A stretch of DNA of 64,000 nucleotides from contig NZ_CP079724.1 in the NCBI RefSeq assembly GCF_019334565.1, positions 269,001-333,000 of the forward strand, given 5' to 3'. The stretch is from Streptococcus oralis. Its GTDB lineage: Bacteria; Bacillota; Bacilli; Lactobacillales; Streptococcaceae. Below are positions 53,519 through 63,930 of the stretch, one piece after another. Both the position numbers and the translations under genes were made by a program. Positions within the stretch are counted from its first letter, which is position 1; each line of letters opens with the position of its first letter. The notes below the pieces were generated by a model. The model did no database searches. It was not told the origin of the DNA and saw only the letters and a list, made by a program, of their open reading frames with translations.

Positions 53519-53766
53519 TTTTGTAAAACAAATCCCTATATTTTTGTTTCTATTTACCTCCCATTCTACTGGTCATCTAGCATTTGTCAAGAGGTTTTTA
53601 GCAAGATACATATTTGCTGTTGTTTTTTCTTAAAATAGTAGAGAAAAGAGAGGAAGGGGGAGAATTATTCGTAATTTTATAGTTCATTCTGATTGTAAGA
53701 CTAGCTTAGAATTGGCTTAACCCCCTCTTGAAAGCGTAAAACAAACTAGTCAGGAAAGTCACTTTA

Positions 53767-53775
53767 TGGTATAAT
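53767..53775 (+). promoter_or_regulatory. yneF promoter
   Basis: Extended -10 TGGTATAAT (TATAAT at 53770-53775), about 34 bp upstream of the start; no clear -35. Confidence 0.6.
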
Positions 53776-53808
53776 ATAGAAGACTCAAAAAGAAACAGGA
53801 GAAAAAGA

Positions 53809-54054
53809 ATGGATTTACTTTTAGCAATTGTCTTGATTGTGCTAGCTTTTCTAGGGGGAGCTCTTGGAGGGATGTACTTGGTTCGTAAGCAAATCGAAAA
53901 AGAATTTGCGGACAACCCACGTTTGAACGCTGAGGCAGTTCGTGCTCTCTTGAGTGCAAATGGTCAAAAACCAAGCGAAGCCAAGGTACAACAAGTTTAC
54001 CACCAAATCATCCGCCAACAAAAAGCAGCCCTTGCTAAGAACAAAAAGAAATAA
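53809..54054 (+). CDS. yneF: YneF family small membrane protein (UPF0154)
   Basis: 81 residues. One N-terminal transmembrane helix (about 3-24, [21 protein letters not shown]) and a conserved cytoplasmic part ([25 protein letters not shown]). Function unknown, widely conserved in Firmicutes. AGGAG site. Confidence 0.9.
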   Translation: MDLLLAIVLIVLAFLGGALGGMYLVRKQIEKEFADNPRLNAEAVRALLSANGQKPSEAKVQQVYHQIIRQQKAALAKNKKK

Positions 54055-54062
54055 ATAGGAAA

Positions 54063-54090
54063 AGTCTGGGATGAAAGTTCCAGACTTCTC
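54063..54090 (+). terminator. Hairpin after yneF
   Basis: 8-bp stem AAGTCTGG / CCAGACTT with a 10-nt loop. The T run is short, so termination may be partial. Confidence 0.55.
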
Positions 54091-54127
54091 ACTATGTTCA
54101 ATAGTTCTCAAGGATAAGACTTTTTCC

Positions 54128-54155
54128 TTGCATTCTATTGATATTTGATTATGAT
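54128..54155 (+). promoter_or_regulatory. Possible murI promoter
   Basis: TTGCAT at 54128-54133, 16-bp spacer, TATGAT at 54150-54155. It lies 105 bp upstream of murI; the region between holds nothing recognisable. Confidence 0.4.
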
Positions 54156-54259
54156 TAAAAGAGAGGCAGTTGCCATTCTATCAAGCTGTCTATCCGTTCA
54201 TTTAGGACGAGTAATTATGATGAACTATCAATCAGAAAAAAGACTAGAAAGAAGACTGT

Positions 54260-55054
54260 ATGGATAATCGACCAATTGGTTTTTTGGATTCGGGTGTCGG
54301 GGGCTTGACTGTTGTTCGTGAGCTCATGCGCCAGCTTCCCCATGAAGAAATCGTCTATATTGGAGATTCGGCACGGGCACCCTATGGTCCCCGTCCTGCT
54401 GAGCAAATTCGTGAATATACTTGGCAGTTGGTCAACTTTCTCTTGACCAAGGATGTCAAGATGATTGTCATTGCTTGTAACACTGCGACTGCGGTCGTCT
54501 GGGAAGAAATCAAGGCCCAACTAGATATTCCTGTCTTAGGCGTGATTTTGCCAGGAGCTTCGGCAGCTATCAAGTCCAGTCAAGGTGGGAAAATCGGGGT
54601 CATTGGAACCCCCATGACGGTCCAATCAGACATCTATCGTCAAAAAATCCATGATCTGGATCCGGACTTACAGGTGGAGAGTTTGGCCTGTCCCAAGTTT
54701 GCCCCCTTGGTGGAGTCTGGTGCCCTGTCAACCAGTGTAACTAAGAAAGTGGTCTATGAAACTCTGCGTCCCTTGGTTGGAAAGGTGGATAGCCTGATTT
54801 TGGGTTGTACCCATTACCCACTCCTTCGCCCTATCATCCAAAATGTCATGGGACCAAAGGTTCAGCTCATCGATAGTGGGGCAGAGTGTGTACGGGATAT
54901 CTCGGTTTTGCTGAACTATTTTGAAATCAATCGTAGCCGAGATGCGGGACCTCTTCAACATCGTTTTTACACAACAGCCAATAGCCAAAGTTTTGCCCAG
55001 ATTGGAGCAGAATGGCTGGAAAAAGAGATTCATGTGGAGCATGTAACTTTATGA
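54260..55054 (+). CDS. murI: Glutamate racemase
   Basis: 264 residues. [13 protein letters not shown] at the N-terminus, catalytic cysteines in CNTATAVVW and [11 protein letters not shown]. It converts L- to D-glutamate for peptidoglycan. It overlaps rdgB by ATGA, the start of a tightly packed housekeeping operon also found in S. pneumoniae. Confidence 0.97.
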   Translation: MDNRPIGFLDSGVGGLTVVRELMRQLPHEEIVYIGDSARAPYGPRPAEQIREYTWQLVNFLLTKDVKMIVIACNTATAVVWEEIKAQLDIPVLGVILPGASAAIKSSQGGKIGVIGTPMTVQSDIYRQKIHDLDPDLQVESLACPKFAPLVESGALSTSVTKKVVYETLRPLVGKVDSLILGCTHYPLLRPIIQNVMGPKVQLIDSGAECVRDISVLLNYFEINRSRDAGPLQHRFYTTANSQSFAQIGAEWLEKEIHVEHVTL

Positions 55055-56022
55055 CAAATAAAATTTATGAATACAAGGATGACCAGGACTGGTATGTCGG
55101 TGTCTGGGATGTCTATGGAGGCATCTATAGCCTTATCAAAGATTCTCTCGAGCTTGATTTTATGGATTTAGCGCGGATTTTTCGTGACGAGGAAAATGGC
55201 TTTCCGATTACGATAACGGTGATGCGCTGGTCTTCTAACTTCCGTCTGCTCTCCTTTATCGTTGAGATTTTAAATGCTGAAGCAGGCCGCAATCTAGAAG
55301 TCATCCAACGTCAGGGTGCCCTGCTCTTGATTGAAAATGGACAGCTTTTGCATGTCGAATTGCCTAAAGAAGGAGTTGAAGTGGAAACCTTCTTTGAAAC
55401 TAACAAGGTCAGAGAAACCTTATTGATTGCAACTCGCAACGAAGGCAAGACCAAGGAATTCCGAGCTATCTTTGACAAGTTAGGCTACGATGTGGAAAAT
55501 CTCAATGACTATCCAGATTTGCCTGAAGTAGCTGAAACAGGTATGACCTTTGAAGAAAATGCCCGCCTCAAGGCAGAAACCATTTCCCAATTAACAGGCA
55601 AGATGGTGCTAGCAGATGACTCAGGTCTCAAAGTCGATGTCCTCGGCGGTTTGCCAGGAGTCTGGTCAGCCCGTTTTGCAGGAGTGGGAGCGAATGATCG
55701 TGAAAACAATGCCAAGCTCTTGCACGAATTGGCCATGGTCTTTGAACTCAAGGACCGCTCGGCTCAATTCCACACAACCCTAGTTGTAGCCAGTCCAAAT
55801 AAGGAAAGCTTGGTTGTCGAAGCTGACTGGCCAGGTTATATCAACTTTGAGCCCAAGGGCGAAAATGGCTTTGGTTATGATCCGCTCTTCCTTGTGGGAG
55901 AGACAGGCAAGTCCTCAGCTGAATTAACCCTTGAAGAAAAAAATAGCCAATCCCACCGTGCCTTAGCCGTTAAGAAACTTTTGGAGGTATTTCCATCATG
56001 GCAAAGCAAACCATCATTGTAA
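55051..56022 (+). CDS. rdgB: Non-canonical purine NTP pyrophosphatase with N-terminal extension
   Basis: 323 residues from the ATG at 55051, which overlaps the murI stop; an earlier in-frame start at 55012 lies inside murI and is unlikely. The C-terminal 200 residues are the HAM1/RdgB domain ([47 protein letters not shown]), which hydrolyses ITP, dITP and XTP. The first 125 residues are an additional streptococcal domain of unknown role. Confidence 0.93.
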   Translation: MTNKIYEYKDDQDWYVGVWDVYGGIYSLIKDSLELDFMDLARIFRDEENGFPITITVMRWSSNFRLLSFIVEILNAEAGRNLEVIQRQGALLLIENGQLLHVELPKEGVEVETFFETNKVRETLLIATRNEGKTKEFRAIFDKLGYDVENLNDYPDLPEVAETGMTFEENARLKAETISQLTGKMVLADDSGLKVDVLGGLPGVWSARFAGVGANDRENNAKLLHELAMVFELKDRSAQFHTTLVVASPNKESLVVEADWPGYINFEPKGENGFGYDPLFLVGETGKSSAELTLEEKNSQSHRALAVKKLLEVFPSWQSKPSL

Positions 56023-56519
56023 TGAGTGACTCCCACGGCGATAGCTTGATTGTGGAAGAAATTCGTGATCGCTATCTGGGGAAAGTCGATGCCATTTTTC
56101 ACGATGGTGACTCAGAACTCCGTCCAGACTCTCCGCTCTGGGAAGGCATCCATGTCGTCAAAGGCAACATGGACTTTTATGCTGGCTACCCAGAACGTTT
56201 GGTAACTCAACTTGGTCCCACTAAGATCATCCAGACGCATGGACACTTGTTTGACATCAATTTCAACTTTCAAAAGTTGGACTACTGGGCTCAGGAAGAA
56301 GATGCCGATATCTGTCTCTATGGTCACTTACATGTGCCAAATGCTTGGATGGAAGGCAAAACACTCTTTTTAAATCCAGGCTCCATCAGCCAACCAAGAG
56401 GAACCATCAGGGAATGCCTTTATGCCCGTGTGGAGATTGATGACAGCTATTTTAAAGTAGACTTTTTGACACGTGACCATGAGGTTTATCCAGGCTTGTC
56501 CAAGGAGTTTTCTCGATGA
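55998..56519 (+). CDS. YfcE/MJ0936-type metallophosphodiesterase
   Basis: 173 residues. Metal-binding motifs MSDSHGD, FHDGDSE, VKGNMD, THGH and YGHLHVP are complete. It is a cytoplasmic phosphodiesterase whose physiological substrate is uncertain. It overlaps rdgB by 25 bp and the next gene by 4 bp. Confidence 0.92.
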   Translation: MAKQTIIVMSDSHGDSLIVEEIRDRYLGKVDAIFHDGDSELRPDSPLWEGIHVVKGNMDFYAGYPERLVTQLGPTKIIQTHGHLFDINFNFQKLDYWAQEEDADICLYGHLHVPNAWMEGKTLFLNPGSISQPRGTIRECLYARVEIDDSYFKVDFLTRDHEVYPGLSKEFSR

Positions 56520-56977
56520 TTGCCAAGGAATTTGAAGCATTTTTACTGGAGCAGGAAGAGACTTTTCTTACCCCTGCTGAGAATCTAGCAGCCTTGATTG
56601 ATACCCATAACGCTGACCATGCAATTTTGGTGCTGAGCCAAATCACCTATACCCGTATCCCTGTTGTGACCTTTGACAAACGCTTTGTTGGAACCATTGG
56701 ACTGAGAGACATTTTGGCTTATCAAATGGAGCAAGATTTGACGGATGAGCAGATGGCAACGACAGACATCGTCAATATGACCAAGACAGATGTGGCAGTC
56801 GTCGCTCCAGACTATAACATCACTGAAGTCCTCCATAAACTGGTGGATGAACCCTTCTTGCCAGTCGTAGATGGTGAAGGAATTTTCCAAGGAATCATCA
56901 CGCGCAAGTCTATCCTCAAGGCCGTCAATGCTCTCTTACATGACTTTAGTAAGGAATATGAGATTCGATGCAAATGA
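56516..56977 (+). CDS. cbpB: CBS-domain protein, CbpB/DarB-like
   Basis: 153 residues with two CBS motifs (about 15-75 and 85-150). Related proteins CbpB of Listeria and DarB of Bacillus bind cyclic di-AMP and link it to the stringent response; whether this one does cannot be seen. It overlaps both neighbours. Confidence 0.82.
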   Translation: MIAKEFEAFLLEQEETFLTPAENLAALIDTHNADHAILVLSQITYTRIPVVTFDKRFVGTIGLRDILAYQMEQDLTDEQMATTDIVNMTKTDVAVVAPDYNITEVLHKLVDEPFLPVVDGEGIFQGIITRKSILKAVNALLHDFSKEYEIRCK

Positions 56978-57708
56978 GAGATAGGATTTCAGACTTTTTA
57001 GAGGGAAAGCAGGGTTTGTCTGCCAATTCCAAGCAGTCCTATAAGTATGATCTGGAGCAATTTTTAGACATTGTGGGTGAGCGGATTTCTGAGACCAGTC
57101 TTAAGATTTACCAAGGCCAGCTAGCCAATCTAAAAATCAGCGCCCAGAAGCGAAAATTTTCGGCCTGCAACCAATTTCTCTACTTTCTCTATCAAAAAGG
57201 TGAAGTGGACAGTTTTTACCGTCTGGAATTAGCCAAACAAGCTGAAAAGAAGACCGAAAAGCCAGAGATTCTAGACTTAGACTCTTTTTGGCAGGAAAGT
57301 AATTATCCAGAAGGACGCTTGCTAGCGCTCTTAATCCTAGAAATGGGACTCTTGCCAAGCGAGATTTTATCCCTCAAGATTGCGGATATCAATCTTGATT
57401 TTCAGGTTTTGAGAATCAACAAGGCTTCCCAACAGAGGATTGTCACTATTCCCACGACCTTGATTCCAGAGCTAGAACCCTTGATGGGGCAAACCTACCT
57501 CTTTGAAAGGAGTGGGAAAACCTATTCTCGTCAGTGGGCCTTTCGTCAGCTGGAGTCCTTTGTCAAGGAGAAGAGGTTCCCAGCCTTATCAGCCCAAGCC
57601 TTGCGGGAACAGTTCATTCTAAGACAGATAGAAAACAAGGTCGATTTGTACGAAATTGCAAAAAAATTAGGATTAAAAACAGTCCTGACCTTAGAAAAAT
57701 ATAGATAA
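56968..57708 (+). CDS. XerD-like tyrosine recombinase homologue, degenerate active site
   Basis: 246 residues with a SAM-like N-terminal domain and a C-terminal recombinase fold. The first catalytic Arg is replaced (GLLPSEI where active enzymes have GLRxSE) and the HxLRH box reads QALRE. The Tyr near the end (LEKYR) remains. It is the known XerD-like family located beside scpAB in streptococci, not the chromosome-dimer resolvase XerS. A structural or DNA-binding role is likely. Confidence 0.85.
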   Translation: MQMRDRISDFLEGKQGLSANSKQSYKYDLEQFLDIVGERISETSLKIYQGQLANLKISAQKRKFSACNQFLYFLYQKGEVDSFYRLELAKQAEKKTEKPEILDLDSFWQESNYPEGRLLALLILEMGLLPSEILSLKIADINLDFQVLRINKASQQRIVTIPTTLIPELEPLMGQTYLFERSGKTYSRQWAFRQLESFVKEKRFPALSAQALREQFILRQIENKVDLYEIAKKLGLKTVLTLEKYR

Positions 57709-58436
57709 TGGATATTAAATTAAAAGATTTTGAAGGGCCTCTGGACCTGCTTTTGCACCTGGTTTCCAAGTACCAGATGGATATCTACGATGTGCCCATT
57801 ACGGAAGTCATCGAGCAGTATCTAGCCTATGTCTCAACCCTGCAGGCCATGCGTCTGGAAGTGACGGGCGAGTATATGGTCATGGCCAGTCAGCTCATGC
57901 TGATCAAGAGCCGCAAGCTCTTGCCAAAGGTAGCAGAAGTGACAGACTTGGAGGATGACCTGGAGCAGGATCTTCTCTCCCAAATCGAAGAATACCGTAA
58001 GTTCAAGCTCTTGGGTGAGCACTTGGAAGCTAAGCACCAAGATCGGGCCCAGTATTATTCCAAAGCACCGACAGAGTTGATTTACGAGGATGCGGAGCTT
58101 GTACATGACAAGACGACCATTGACCTCTTTTTGGCTTTTTCAAATATCCTAGCCAAGAAAAAAGAGGAATTTGCTCAGAATCATACAACTATCTTGCGAG
58201 ATGAGTATAAGATTGAGGACATGATGGTCATCGTAAAAGAGTCCTTGACTGGACGAGACCAGTTGCGCTTGCAGGATTTGTTCAAGGAAGCCCAGAATGT
58301 CCAAGAGGTTATTACCCTCTTTTTGGCGACCTTAGAGTTAATCAAAACCCAGGAACTGATCCTCGTGCAAGAGGAGAGTTTCGGAGATATCTATCTCATG
58401 GAAAAGAAGGAAGAAAATCAAGAGGCACAAAGCTAG
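57708..58436 (+). CDS. scpA: Segregation and condensation protein A
   Basis: 242 residues. The N-terminus ([21 protein letters not shown]) is the kleisin SMC-binding domain, and the C-terminal winged helix binds the other end of SMC. With ScpB and SMC it condenses and segregates the chromosome. It starts within the stop codon of the XerD-like gene. Confidence 0.96.
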   Translation: MDIKLKDFEGPLDLLLHLVSKYQMDIYDVPITEVIEQYLAYVSTLQAMRLEVTGEYMVMASQLMLIKSRKLLPKVAEVTDLEDDLEQDLLSQIEEYRKFKLLGEHLEAKHQDRAQYYSKAPTELIYEDAELVHDKTTIDLFLAFSNILAKKKEEFAQNHTTILRDEYKIEDMMVIVKESLTGRDQLRLQDLFKEAQNVQEVITLFLATLELIKTQELILVQEESFGDIYLMEKKEENQEAQS

Positions 58437-58454
58437 ACTTGATAGAGAGGAAAG

Positions 58455-59024
58455 ATGAGTACTTTAGCAGAAATAGAAGCGCTCTTGTTTGTGGCAGGTG
58501 AAGATGGGATTCGGGTCCGTCAGTTGGCTGAACTCCTCTCTCTGCCACCGACAGGCATCCAACAGAGTTTAGAAAAATTAGCCCAGAAGTATGAAAAAGA
58601 CCAAGATTCGAGCTTGTCCCTGATCAAGACAGGTGGTGCATACAGATTGGTCACCAAGCCTCAATTTGCAGCGATTTTGAAGGAATACTCCAAGGCACCC
58701 ATCAACCAAAGTTTGTCTCGGGCTGCCCTTGAGACCTTGTCCATCATTGCCTACAAGCAGCCGATTACCCGAATTGAGATTGATGCTATTCGTGGGGTTA
58801 ACTCGAGTGGAGCCTTGGCAAAGTTGCAGGCTTTTGAATTGATAAGAGAAGATGGGAAAAAAGAAGTTTTGGGTCGCCCTAATCTCTATGTGACTACGGA
58901 TTATTTTCTAGATTACATGGGGATTAACCATTTAGAAGAATTACCAGTGATTGATGATCTTGAGATTCAAGCCCAAGAAAGCCAATTATTTGGTGAAAGG
59001 ATAGAAGAAGATGAGAATCAATAA
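58455..59024 (+). CDS. scpB: Segregation and condensation protein B
   Basis: 189 residues, two winged-helix domains ([43 protein letters not shown]). Dimeric partner of ScpA. It overlaps rluB by 14 bp. Confidence 0.96.
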   Translation: MSTLAEIEALLFVAGEDGIRVRQLAELLSLPPTGIQQSLEKLAQKYEKDQDSSLSLIKTGGAYRLVTKPQFAAILKEYSKAPINQSLSRAALETLSIIAYKQPITRIEIDAIRGVNSSGALAKLQAFELIREDGKKEVLGRPNLYVTTDYFLDYMGINHLEELPVIDDLEIQAQESQLFGERIEEDENQ

Positions 59025-59733
59025 ATATATTGCCCACGCAGGTGTGGCCAGTAGGAGAAAAGCAGAAGAGCTGATCAAGCAAGGATTGGTAACGGTCAAC
59101 GGACAGGTAGTGCGTGAACTCGCAACGACCATCAAGTCTGGTGACAAGGTCGAAGTTGAAGGTCAACCTATCTACAACGAAGAAAAGGTTTACTATCTGC
59201 TTAACAAACCACGCGGTGTGATTTCCAGTGTGACAGATGATAAGGGTCGTAAGACTGTTGTCGACCTCTTGCCCAATGTTAAAGAACGCATTTACCCTGT
59301 GGGACGTTTGGACTGGGATACATCAGGTGTCTTGATTTTAACCAATGATGGTGATTTTACGGATGAGATGATTCACCCCCGTAATGAGATTGACAAGGTC
59401 TATGTTGCGCGTGTTAAAGGTGTGGCTAATAAGGACAATCTCCGCCCCTTGACCCGCGGTCTTGAGATTGATGGCAAGAAAACCAAGCCGGCTATTTATG
59501 AAATTCTCAAAGTGGATCCAGTCAAAAACCGCTCTGTGGTACAGTTGACTATCCATGAAGGGCGTAACCATCAGGTTAAAAAGATGTTTGAAGCTGTCGG
59601 CCTCCAAGTGGATAAGTTGTCTCGGACACGTTTTGGACATCTAGACTTGACGGGGCTTCGTCCAGGTGAAGCTCGTCGCCTCAATAAAAAAGAAATCAGC
59701 CAACTACACACCATGGCTGTAACCAAGAAATAA
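59011..59733 (+). CDS. rluB: 23S rRNA pseudouridine synthase B
   Basis: 240 residues. An N-terminal S4 RNA-binding domain ([20 protein letters not shown]) is followed by the RsuA/RluB catalytic domain with Asp in [10 protein letters not shown] and the [17 protein letters not shown] block. It modifies helix 90 of 23S rRNA. Confidence 0.94.
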   Translation: MRINKYIAHAGVASRRKAEELIKQGLVTVNGQVVRELATTIKSGDKVEVEGQPIYNEEKVYYLLNKPRGVISSVTDDKGRKTVVDLLPNVKERIYPVGRLDWDTSGVLILTNDGDFTDEMIHPRNEIDKVYVARVKGVANKDNLRPLTRGLEIDGKKTKPAIYEILKVDPVKNRSVVQLTIHEGRNHQVKKMFEAVGLQVDKLSRTRFGHLDLTGLRPGEARRLNKKEISQLHTMAVTKK

Positions 59734-59975
59734 TGAAACGAATCTTAATAGCGCCAGTACGCTTTTACCAACGTTTTATCTCACCAGCCTTTCCACCCTC
59801 TTGTCGCTTTGAGCCGACTTGTTCCAACTACATGATTCAGGCTATTGAAAAACATGGCTTCAAGGGTGTTCTGATGGGCTTGGCTCGAATTTTCCGATGC
59901 CATCCTTGGTCGCCAATAGGAAAAGATCCTGTCCCAGACCACTTTTCTCTCAGACGAAATCAAGAAAAAAAATAA
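59733..59975 (+). CDS. yidD: Membrane protein insertion efficiency factor YidD
   Basis: 80 residues. The family core [19 protein letters not shown] and RCHPW is present with its conserved cysteines. It assists YidC/Sec insertion of membrane proteins. TAATG overlap with rluB; last gene of the operon. Confidence 0.94.
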   Translation: MKRILIAPVRFYQRFISPAFPPSCRFEPTCSNYMIQAIEKHGFKGVLMGLARIFRCHPWSPIGKDPVPDHFSLRRNQEKK

Positions 59976-60008
59976 CCCAACATCACCTGATGTTGGGTTT
60001 TCTTGTTT
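59974..60008. terminator. Bidirectional terminator between yidD and piuA
   Basis: 12-bp inverted repeat AACCCAACATCA / TGATGTTGGGTT with T-rich flanks on both strands (TTTTCTT; TTATTTTTT). Confidence 0.85.
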
Positions 60009-60978
60009 ATTTCAAAGCTTTTTGTGCGTCTTCAATCATGAGTTTGGTTGATTCAAGACCGCCTCCGCTTAGATACCAGAGGTCTGGTGTTAGTTGGATA
60101 ATTTTTCCATTTTTAGCAGCAGGAGTTTCAGCGATGAGGGCATTTTCTAGGACGCCATCGTTGCTAGAGTTGTCCCCACCGATGGCAAGGGTACGGTTGA
60201 TGACAAAGAGGATGTCAGGATTGATTTCTTTGACACTTTCAAAGCTGACTTCTTGTCCGTGGCGAGAGTCTTCAAATTGAGTATCTGTTGGCTTGAATTT
60301 CAAGGTTTGGTACAAGAAAGAGAAACGAGATTGGGCACCAAAGGCAGCCATTTTTCCTTCATTGAGGAGGATAGCAAGGGCTTTTTTGTCAGAACTTTCG
60401 TTTTTAGTAGCGACTTCTTGGATGCTCTTGTCTAGGTTAGCTAATTCTTCTTTGGCTTTCTGTGTACCAGTTTCACCAAAGGCACTTGCTAGAGATTCGA
60501 TGTTAGCCTTGGTAGAAGTCCAGTAGTCGTCCTTGCTTGCTTGGAAGAGAACAGTTGGAGCAATTTCTTTGAACTTGTCTACGAATTTTTGGGTACGTGG
60601 AGAAGCGATAATCAGATCCGGCTCAAGAGCAGCAATGGCTTCTAGGTCTGGCTCAACCATAGAACCCACATTGTTGACATTTCCCGCAAGATCTTTTAGG
60701 TAAGTCGGAACAGTTTTTGTCGGCATTCCGACGATATTCTTTTCAAAACCTAAAGCGCGAATAGTATCCGCAGCACCGAGATCAAAGGTCACAATCTTTT
60801 CAGGAACCTTTGAAAGTTTGACCTCGTCTAGTGAACTTTTAATGGTTATCTCTGTTGGAGCAGAGCTACTTGACTCCGTCTTACTAGTGGTTGAGTTTGT
60901 ATTTGTACTACATGCACCAAGTAGGAGCAAGAAGCTGGCCACTAGGGCAGTAAGATAAAGTTTAAGGGATGTTTTCAT
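60007..60978 (-). CDS. piuA: Iron-compound ABC transporter substrate-binding lipoprotein
   Basis: 323 residues. Lipoprotein signal with lipobox LGACS (Cys23), a Ser/Thr-rich linker, then a FatB-type periplasmic-binding fold (VTFDLGAADTIRALG; PDLIIASPRT). It binds ferric-siderophore or heme-like ligands outside the membrane. Last gene of the piu operon, separated from the ATPase gene by a 98-bp gap with a hairpin. AAGGAG site. Confidence 0.92.
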   Translation of the reverse strand: MKTSLKLYLTALVASFLLLLGACSTNTNSTTSKTESSSSAPTEITIKSSLDEVKLSKVPEKIVTFDLGAADTIRALGFEKNIVGMPTKTVPTYLKDLAGNVNNVGSMVEPDLEAIAALEPDLIIASPRTQKFVDKFKEIAPTVLFQASKDDYWTSTKANIESLASAFGETGTQKAKEELANLDKSIQEVATKNESSDKKALAILLNEGKMAAFGAQSRFSFLYQTLKFKPTDTQFEDSRHGQEVSFESVKEINPDILFVINRTLAIGGDNSSNDGVLENALIAETPAAKNGKIIQLTPDLWYLSGGGLESTKLMIEDAQKALK

Positions 60979-61015
60979 GATTTCTCCTTTTTAAAATATG
61001 ATAACGATGTAGGGA

Positions 61016-61046
61016 GTCTCTTAGATAGGCTTGTTAGCTAAGAGAC
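61016..61046 (-). other. Intercistronic hairpin between piuD and piuA
   Basis: 9-bp stem GTCTCTTAG / CTAAGAGAC with a 13-nt loop and no T run. It may stabilise a processed piuA message so that the binding protein is made in excess. Confidence 0.5.
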
Positions 61047-61076
61047 AGAGGGTTCTCTAACATGAGTTCAGAATAG

Positions 61077-61829
61077 CTAGCTATAGATACAGATCTTTTT
61101 GCCATTGATATCAGCCAACGTGATGGGAATCTCATAGAGTTGACTGAGCAGGTCAGTCTGCATGATTTGAGCAGTCGTTCCCTTGCAAAAGACTTGACCG
61201 TCCTTGAAGGCAACAATTTCATCCGCATATTGGCTAGCCATATTGATATCGTGGAGGACGATGATAATGGTTTTGCCAAGTTCCTCCACCAGTTGCCGAA
61301 GGATCTGCATCATGCTGACACTTTGCTTGATATCGAGATTATTGAGCGGTTCGTCTAGCAAGATAAAGTCTGTATCCTGGGCCAGTACCATAGCGATAAA
61401 GACACGTTGCAACTGTCCACCAGACAGACTATCGATGTAGCGGTCTTTTAAGCTTGTCAGTTCCAGGTAGTCCAGGGTTTCTCGGATTTTTTCCCAGTCT
61501 TCTGCCTTCAGTCGACCACGGCTGTAGGGAAAACGTCCAAAGCTGACTAGTTCTTCAACGGTCAATTTGGCTTGGTAATTGATCTTCTGCTTTAGGATGG
61601 TGAGCTCTTTGGCTAGTTCTTGCGAATTCCAACTCTCGATTTCACGCCCTTTGATACTGAGGATTCCCTGATCTTTCTTGGTCAGTCTGCTCATGATGGA
61701 GAGAAGAGTTGATTTTCCAGCACCATTTGGACCAATGAAGGCTGTCAGTTTCTGAGGACTGACTTCAAGGGAAATGTCTTGCAAAATATCCTGTTTTTGA
61801 ATGGATTTGTCAATGTTTTCCAGTTTCAC
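61077..61829 (-). CDS. piuD: Iron ABC transporter ATP-binding protein
   Basis: 250 residues. Walker A GPNGAGKST, signature LSGGQLQRV, Walker B FILLDEP and switch His in VLHDIN. FepC/FhuC class. It overlaps piuC by 4 bp. Confidence 0.94.
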   Translation of the reverse strand: MKLENIDKSIQKQDILQDISLEVSPQKLTAFIGPNGAGKSTLLSIMSRLTKKDQGILSIKGREIESWNSQELAKELTILKQKINYQAKLTVEELVSFGRFPYSRGRLKAEDWEKIRETLDYLELTSLKDRYIDSLSGGQLQRVFIAMVLAQDTDFILLDEPLNNLDIKQSVSMMQILRQLVEELGKTIIIVLHDINMASQYADEIVAFKDGQVFCKGTTAQIMQTDLLSQLYEIPITLADINGKKICIYS

Positions 61830-62782
61830 CGACGGGCCCTCCTGTATAGTAAGATAAAGAATAAGAGACCACCCACACTCTCGATGATCATGCTGATGCG
61901 AATTTCCAGCGCAAAGACTCGTTCGATGAGGGCTTGCCCCAAGGTTAAGCTAATAAATCCAATTAGAATGGCTACGATAAAGAGCAACTTGTGTCGATAA
62001 TCTTTGACAATCAGGTAAGTGAGATTGGCCAGCATAAAGCCAAAGAAGGCCATAGGCCCTACCAAGGCAGTGGCTGTTGAGGTCAAGAGCACGATGCCCC
62101 AGAGGAGTTCTCTCTGTTCTTTTTCAACATCTAGTCCCAGTATCTGAGCCGTTTCTCTTTGCAGGTGCAAGACATCCAGAACGACTGCTTTGCGAAAGAA
62201 AAAGATTGTCAAAGCGAGGATGATCAGAGAACCGATGGCTAGGATGGAAGTGTTGAGATGCTGAAAGGAGGCAAAGAGACTGTTCTGCAGTTTATCGTAT
62301 TCATTTGGATCCATCAGAACTTGGAGGAAGGTACTGATATTTCGAAAGAGACTTCCCAGGGCTAGGCAGATTAGTAGGATGAAGACCAGGTCTTGTTTCA
62401 TCAGCCTCTTCAGGTAGCCTTGTAAGGCGAGAAAGAAGAGGGATTGAAGCAGAAGCAAGACTAGAAATTCTAAGATAGGCGACTTCCCAAGCTGTAGAAA
62501 TTTGCTTTCAAATATCAGTAGCAGGGTCTGTAGCAAGACATAGAAGGATTCGATTCCCAAAATACTTGGCGTCAGAAAGCGATTTTCCGTCAGGGTTTGA
62601 AAACTAATGGTCGAAATCCCTGTCGCGATGGCTACCAAGAGATAAACAATGATTTTTTGGGAACGCAGCTTCCAGGCAAAGGCAGACAGGTTAGTGATGG
62701 GCCAAAAGTAGAGGAGACAAGCTCCGATGGCCAGAATAATGAGAAGCCAGAAGAGCTTGGTATGTTTGCTTTTAAACTGCAT
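61826..62782 (-). CDS. piuC: Iron ABC transporter permease, second subunit
   Basis: 318 residues, FecCD-type with about nine hydrophobic helices; the cytoplasmic coupling region (HLQRETAQILGLDVEKEQRELL) and GPMAFFGFMLANL are typical. Overlaps its neighbours by 11 bp and 4 bp. Confidence 0.92.
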   Translation of the reverse strand: MQFKSKHTKLFWLLIILAIGACLLYFWPITNLSAFAWKLRSQKIIVYLLVAIATGISTISFQTLTENRFLTPSILGIESFYVLLQTLLLIFESKFLQLGKSPILEFLVLLLLQSLFFLALQGYLKRLMKQDLVFILLICLALGSLFRNISTFLQVLMDPNEYDKLQNSLFASFQHLNTSILAIGSLIILALTIFFFRKAVVLDVLHLQRETAQILGLDVEKEQRELLWGIVLLTSTATALVGPMAFFGFMLANLTYLIVKDYRHKLLFIVAILIGFISLTLGQALIERVFALEIRISMIIESVGGLLFFILLYRRARR

Positions 62783-63731
62783 CTTTTCGTCCTCCTCTCC
62801 AGAGAAGTAGGATAAAGACGAGGCTACCGATGATTCCTAGTAGGAGACTGACAGACAGCTCATAGGGCCGAATCAAGACTCGAGAGAGGATATCGCAGGC
62901 CAGAACCAGATTGGCTCCGATCAGAGCGACCATGAGTTTGGTTTGGCTCAGATTATCTCCATAGCGCTTGCGGACAAGATTGGGAACGATGACTCCGAGA
63001 AAAGGCAAGGCACCCACAGTAATCATGGTGACACTTGTCGTTAGCGCCACTAGAAAGAGGGCCAGCTTTTCAAGTAGGGAGTAAGAAATCCCCAAACTCT
63101 CACTGGTTTCCTTGCCCAGATTCATGATGGTGAAGGTTTGGGATAATTTCCAAACGGCCATCAGGATAATGAGGCCTAAGAAGAGCCACTCATACTGATG
63201 GGTCTGAATCATGGAGAAGGAGCCCTGGGTCCAAGCAGTCATACTCTGAACCAGATTGAAACGATAGGCGATAACTTCTGTGACAGAACCGATAATCCCA
63301 CTATAGATGATCCCAATTAAGGGCAACATCCACCTTTCCTTTACAGAAAAAATAGTCATAAAAGCCAGGAAGAAGAGGGTAAATAAAATAGATGAGCCAA
63401 AAGCAAAGAGCATCTTTTGGGTCAGACTCGCAGACGGAAAGACAAAGAGGCTCAACACCATTCCCAGTTTGGCGGCTTCTGTCGTTCCGACTGTACTCGG
63501 AGCAGCAAACTGATTTTGGGTAATGGTCTGCATGAGGAGTCCTGCCATGCTCATACTGGAGGCTGCAAGGAGAATGCTGATGGTTCTTGGAAGACGCGAC
63601 TCTTGAAAGAGAAGCCAAGTCTGTTGGTCAAAAGCAAAGAATTTTTCCCAAGAAAAATCACTGGTTCCAATACTAATGGAGAGAAAGACCAGGAGTAGAA
63701 GTAAGCCTGTTAAAATATGAGAGAGTTTCAT
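62772..63731 (-). CDS. piuB: Iron ABC transporter permease, first subunit
   Basis: 319 residues from the ATG at 63731, preferred over the in-frame ATG at 63746 because AAAGGA lies at the right distance before it. FecCD-type with about nine helices (SMAGLLMQTITQNQFAAPSTVG; GALPFLGVIVPNLVRKRYG). First gene of the operon piuBCDA. Confidence 0.92.
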   Translation of the reverse strand: MKLSHILTGLLLLLVFLSISIGTSDFSWEKFFAFDQQTWLLFQESRLPRTISILLAASSMSMAGLLMQTITQNQFAAPSTVGTTEAAKLGMVLSLFVFPSASLTQKMLFAFGSSILFTLFFLAFMTIFSVKERWMLPLIGIIYSGIIGSVTEVIAYRFNLVQSMTAWTQGSFSMIQTHQYEWLFLGLIILMAVWKLSQTFTIMNLGKETSESLGISYSLLEKLALFLVALTTSVTMITVGALPFLGVIVPNLVRKRYGDNLSQTKLMVALIGANLVLACDILSRVLIRPYELSVSLLLGIIGSLVFILLLWRGGRKDAV

Positions 63732-63754
63732 GCCCCGTCCTTTCATGTAGATTT

Positions 63755-63805
63755 GGTATAAAAATACCCTTGGAGATAATGTAACACGATTTTTTAATCT
63801 GTCAA
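63755..63805 (-). promoter_or_regulatory. piu operon promoter with adjacent inverted repeat
   Basis: Minus strand: TTGACA (plus 63800-63805), 18-bp spacer and CATTAT (plus 63776-63781). Between -10 and the gene lies the inverted repeat GGTATAAAAATACC (63755-63768), a candidate operator. Upstream to 63930 the sequence is AT-rich with no gene. Confidence 0.5.
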
Positions 63806-63930
63806 TAAATTTTCTGACAATTTAATGTAAAAAGAAAGAAAAATTCCTGAAATTACATCTGCTCCTCTATTTTATAGGATAAACTAGTAAAAACCAGTCC
63901 AACTTCCCACTATCCTTCTCCTATAAAAAG

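Noticed and set aside
56968-57708. Tyrosine recombinase as evidence of an integrated mobile element
   Set aside because: It is the XerD-like housekeeping gene of the scpAB operon with a degenerate active site, and no attachment repeats were seen.
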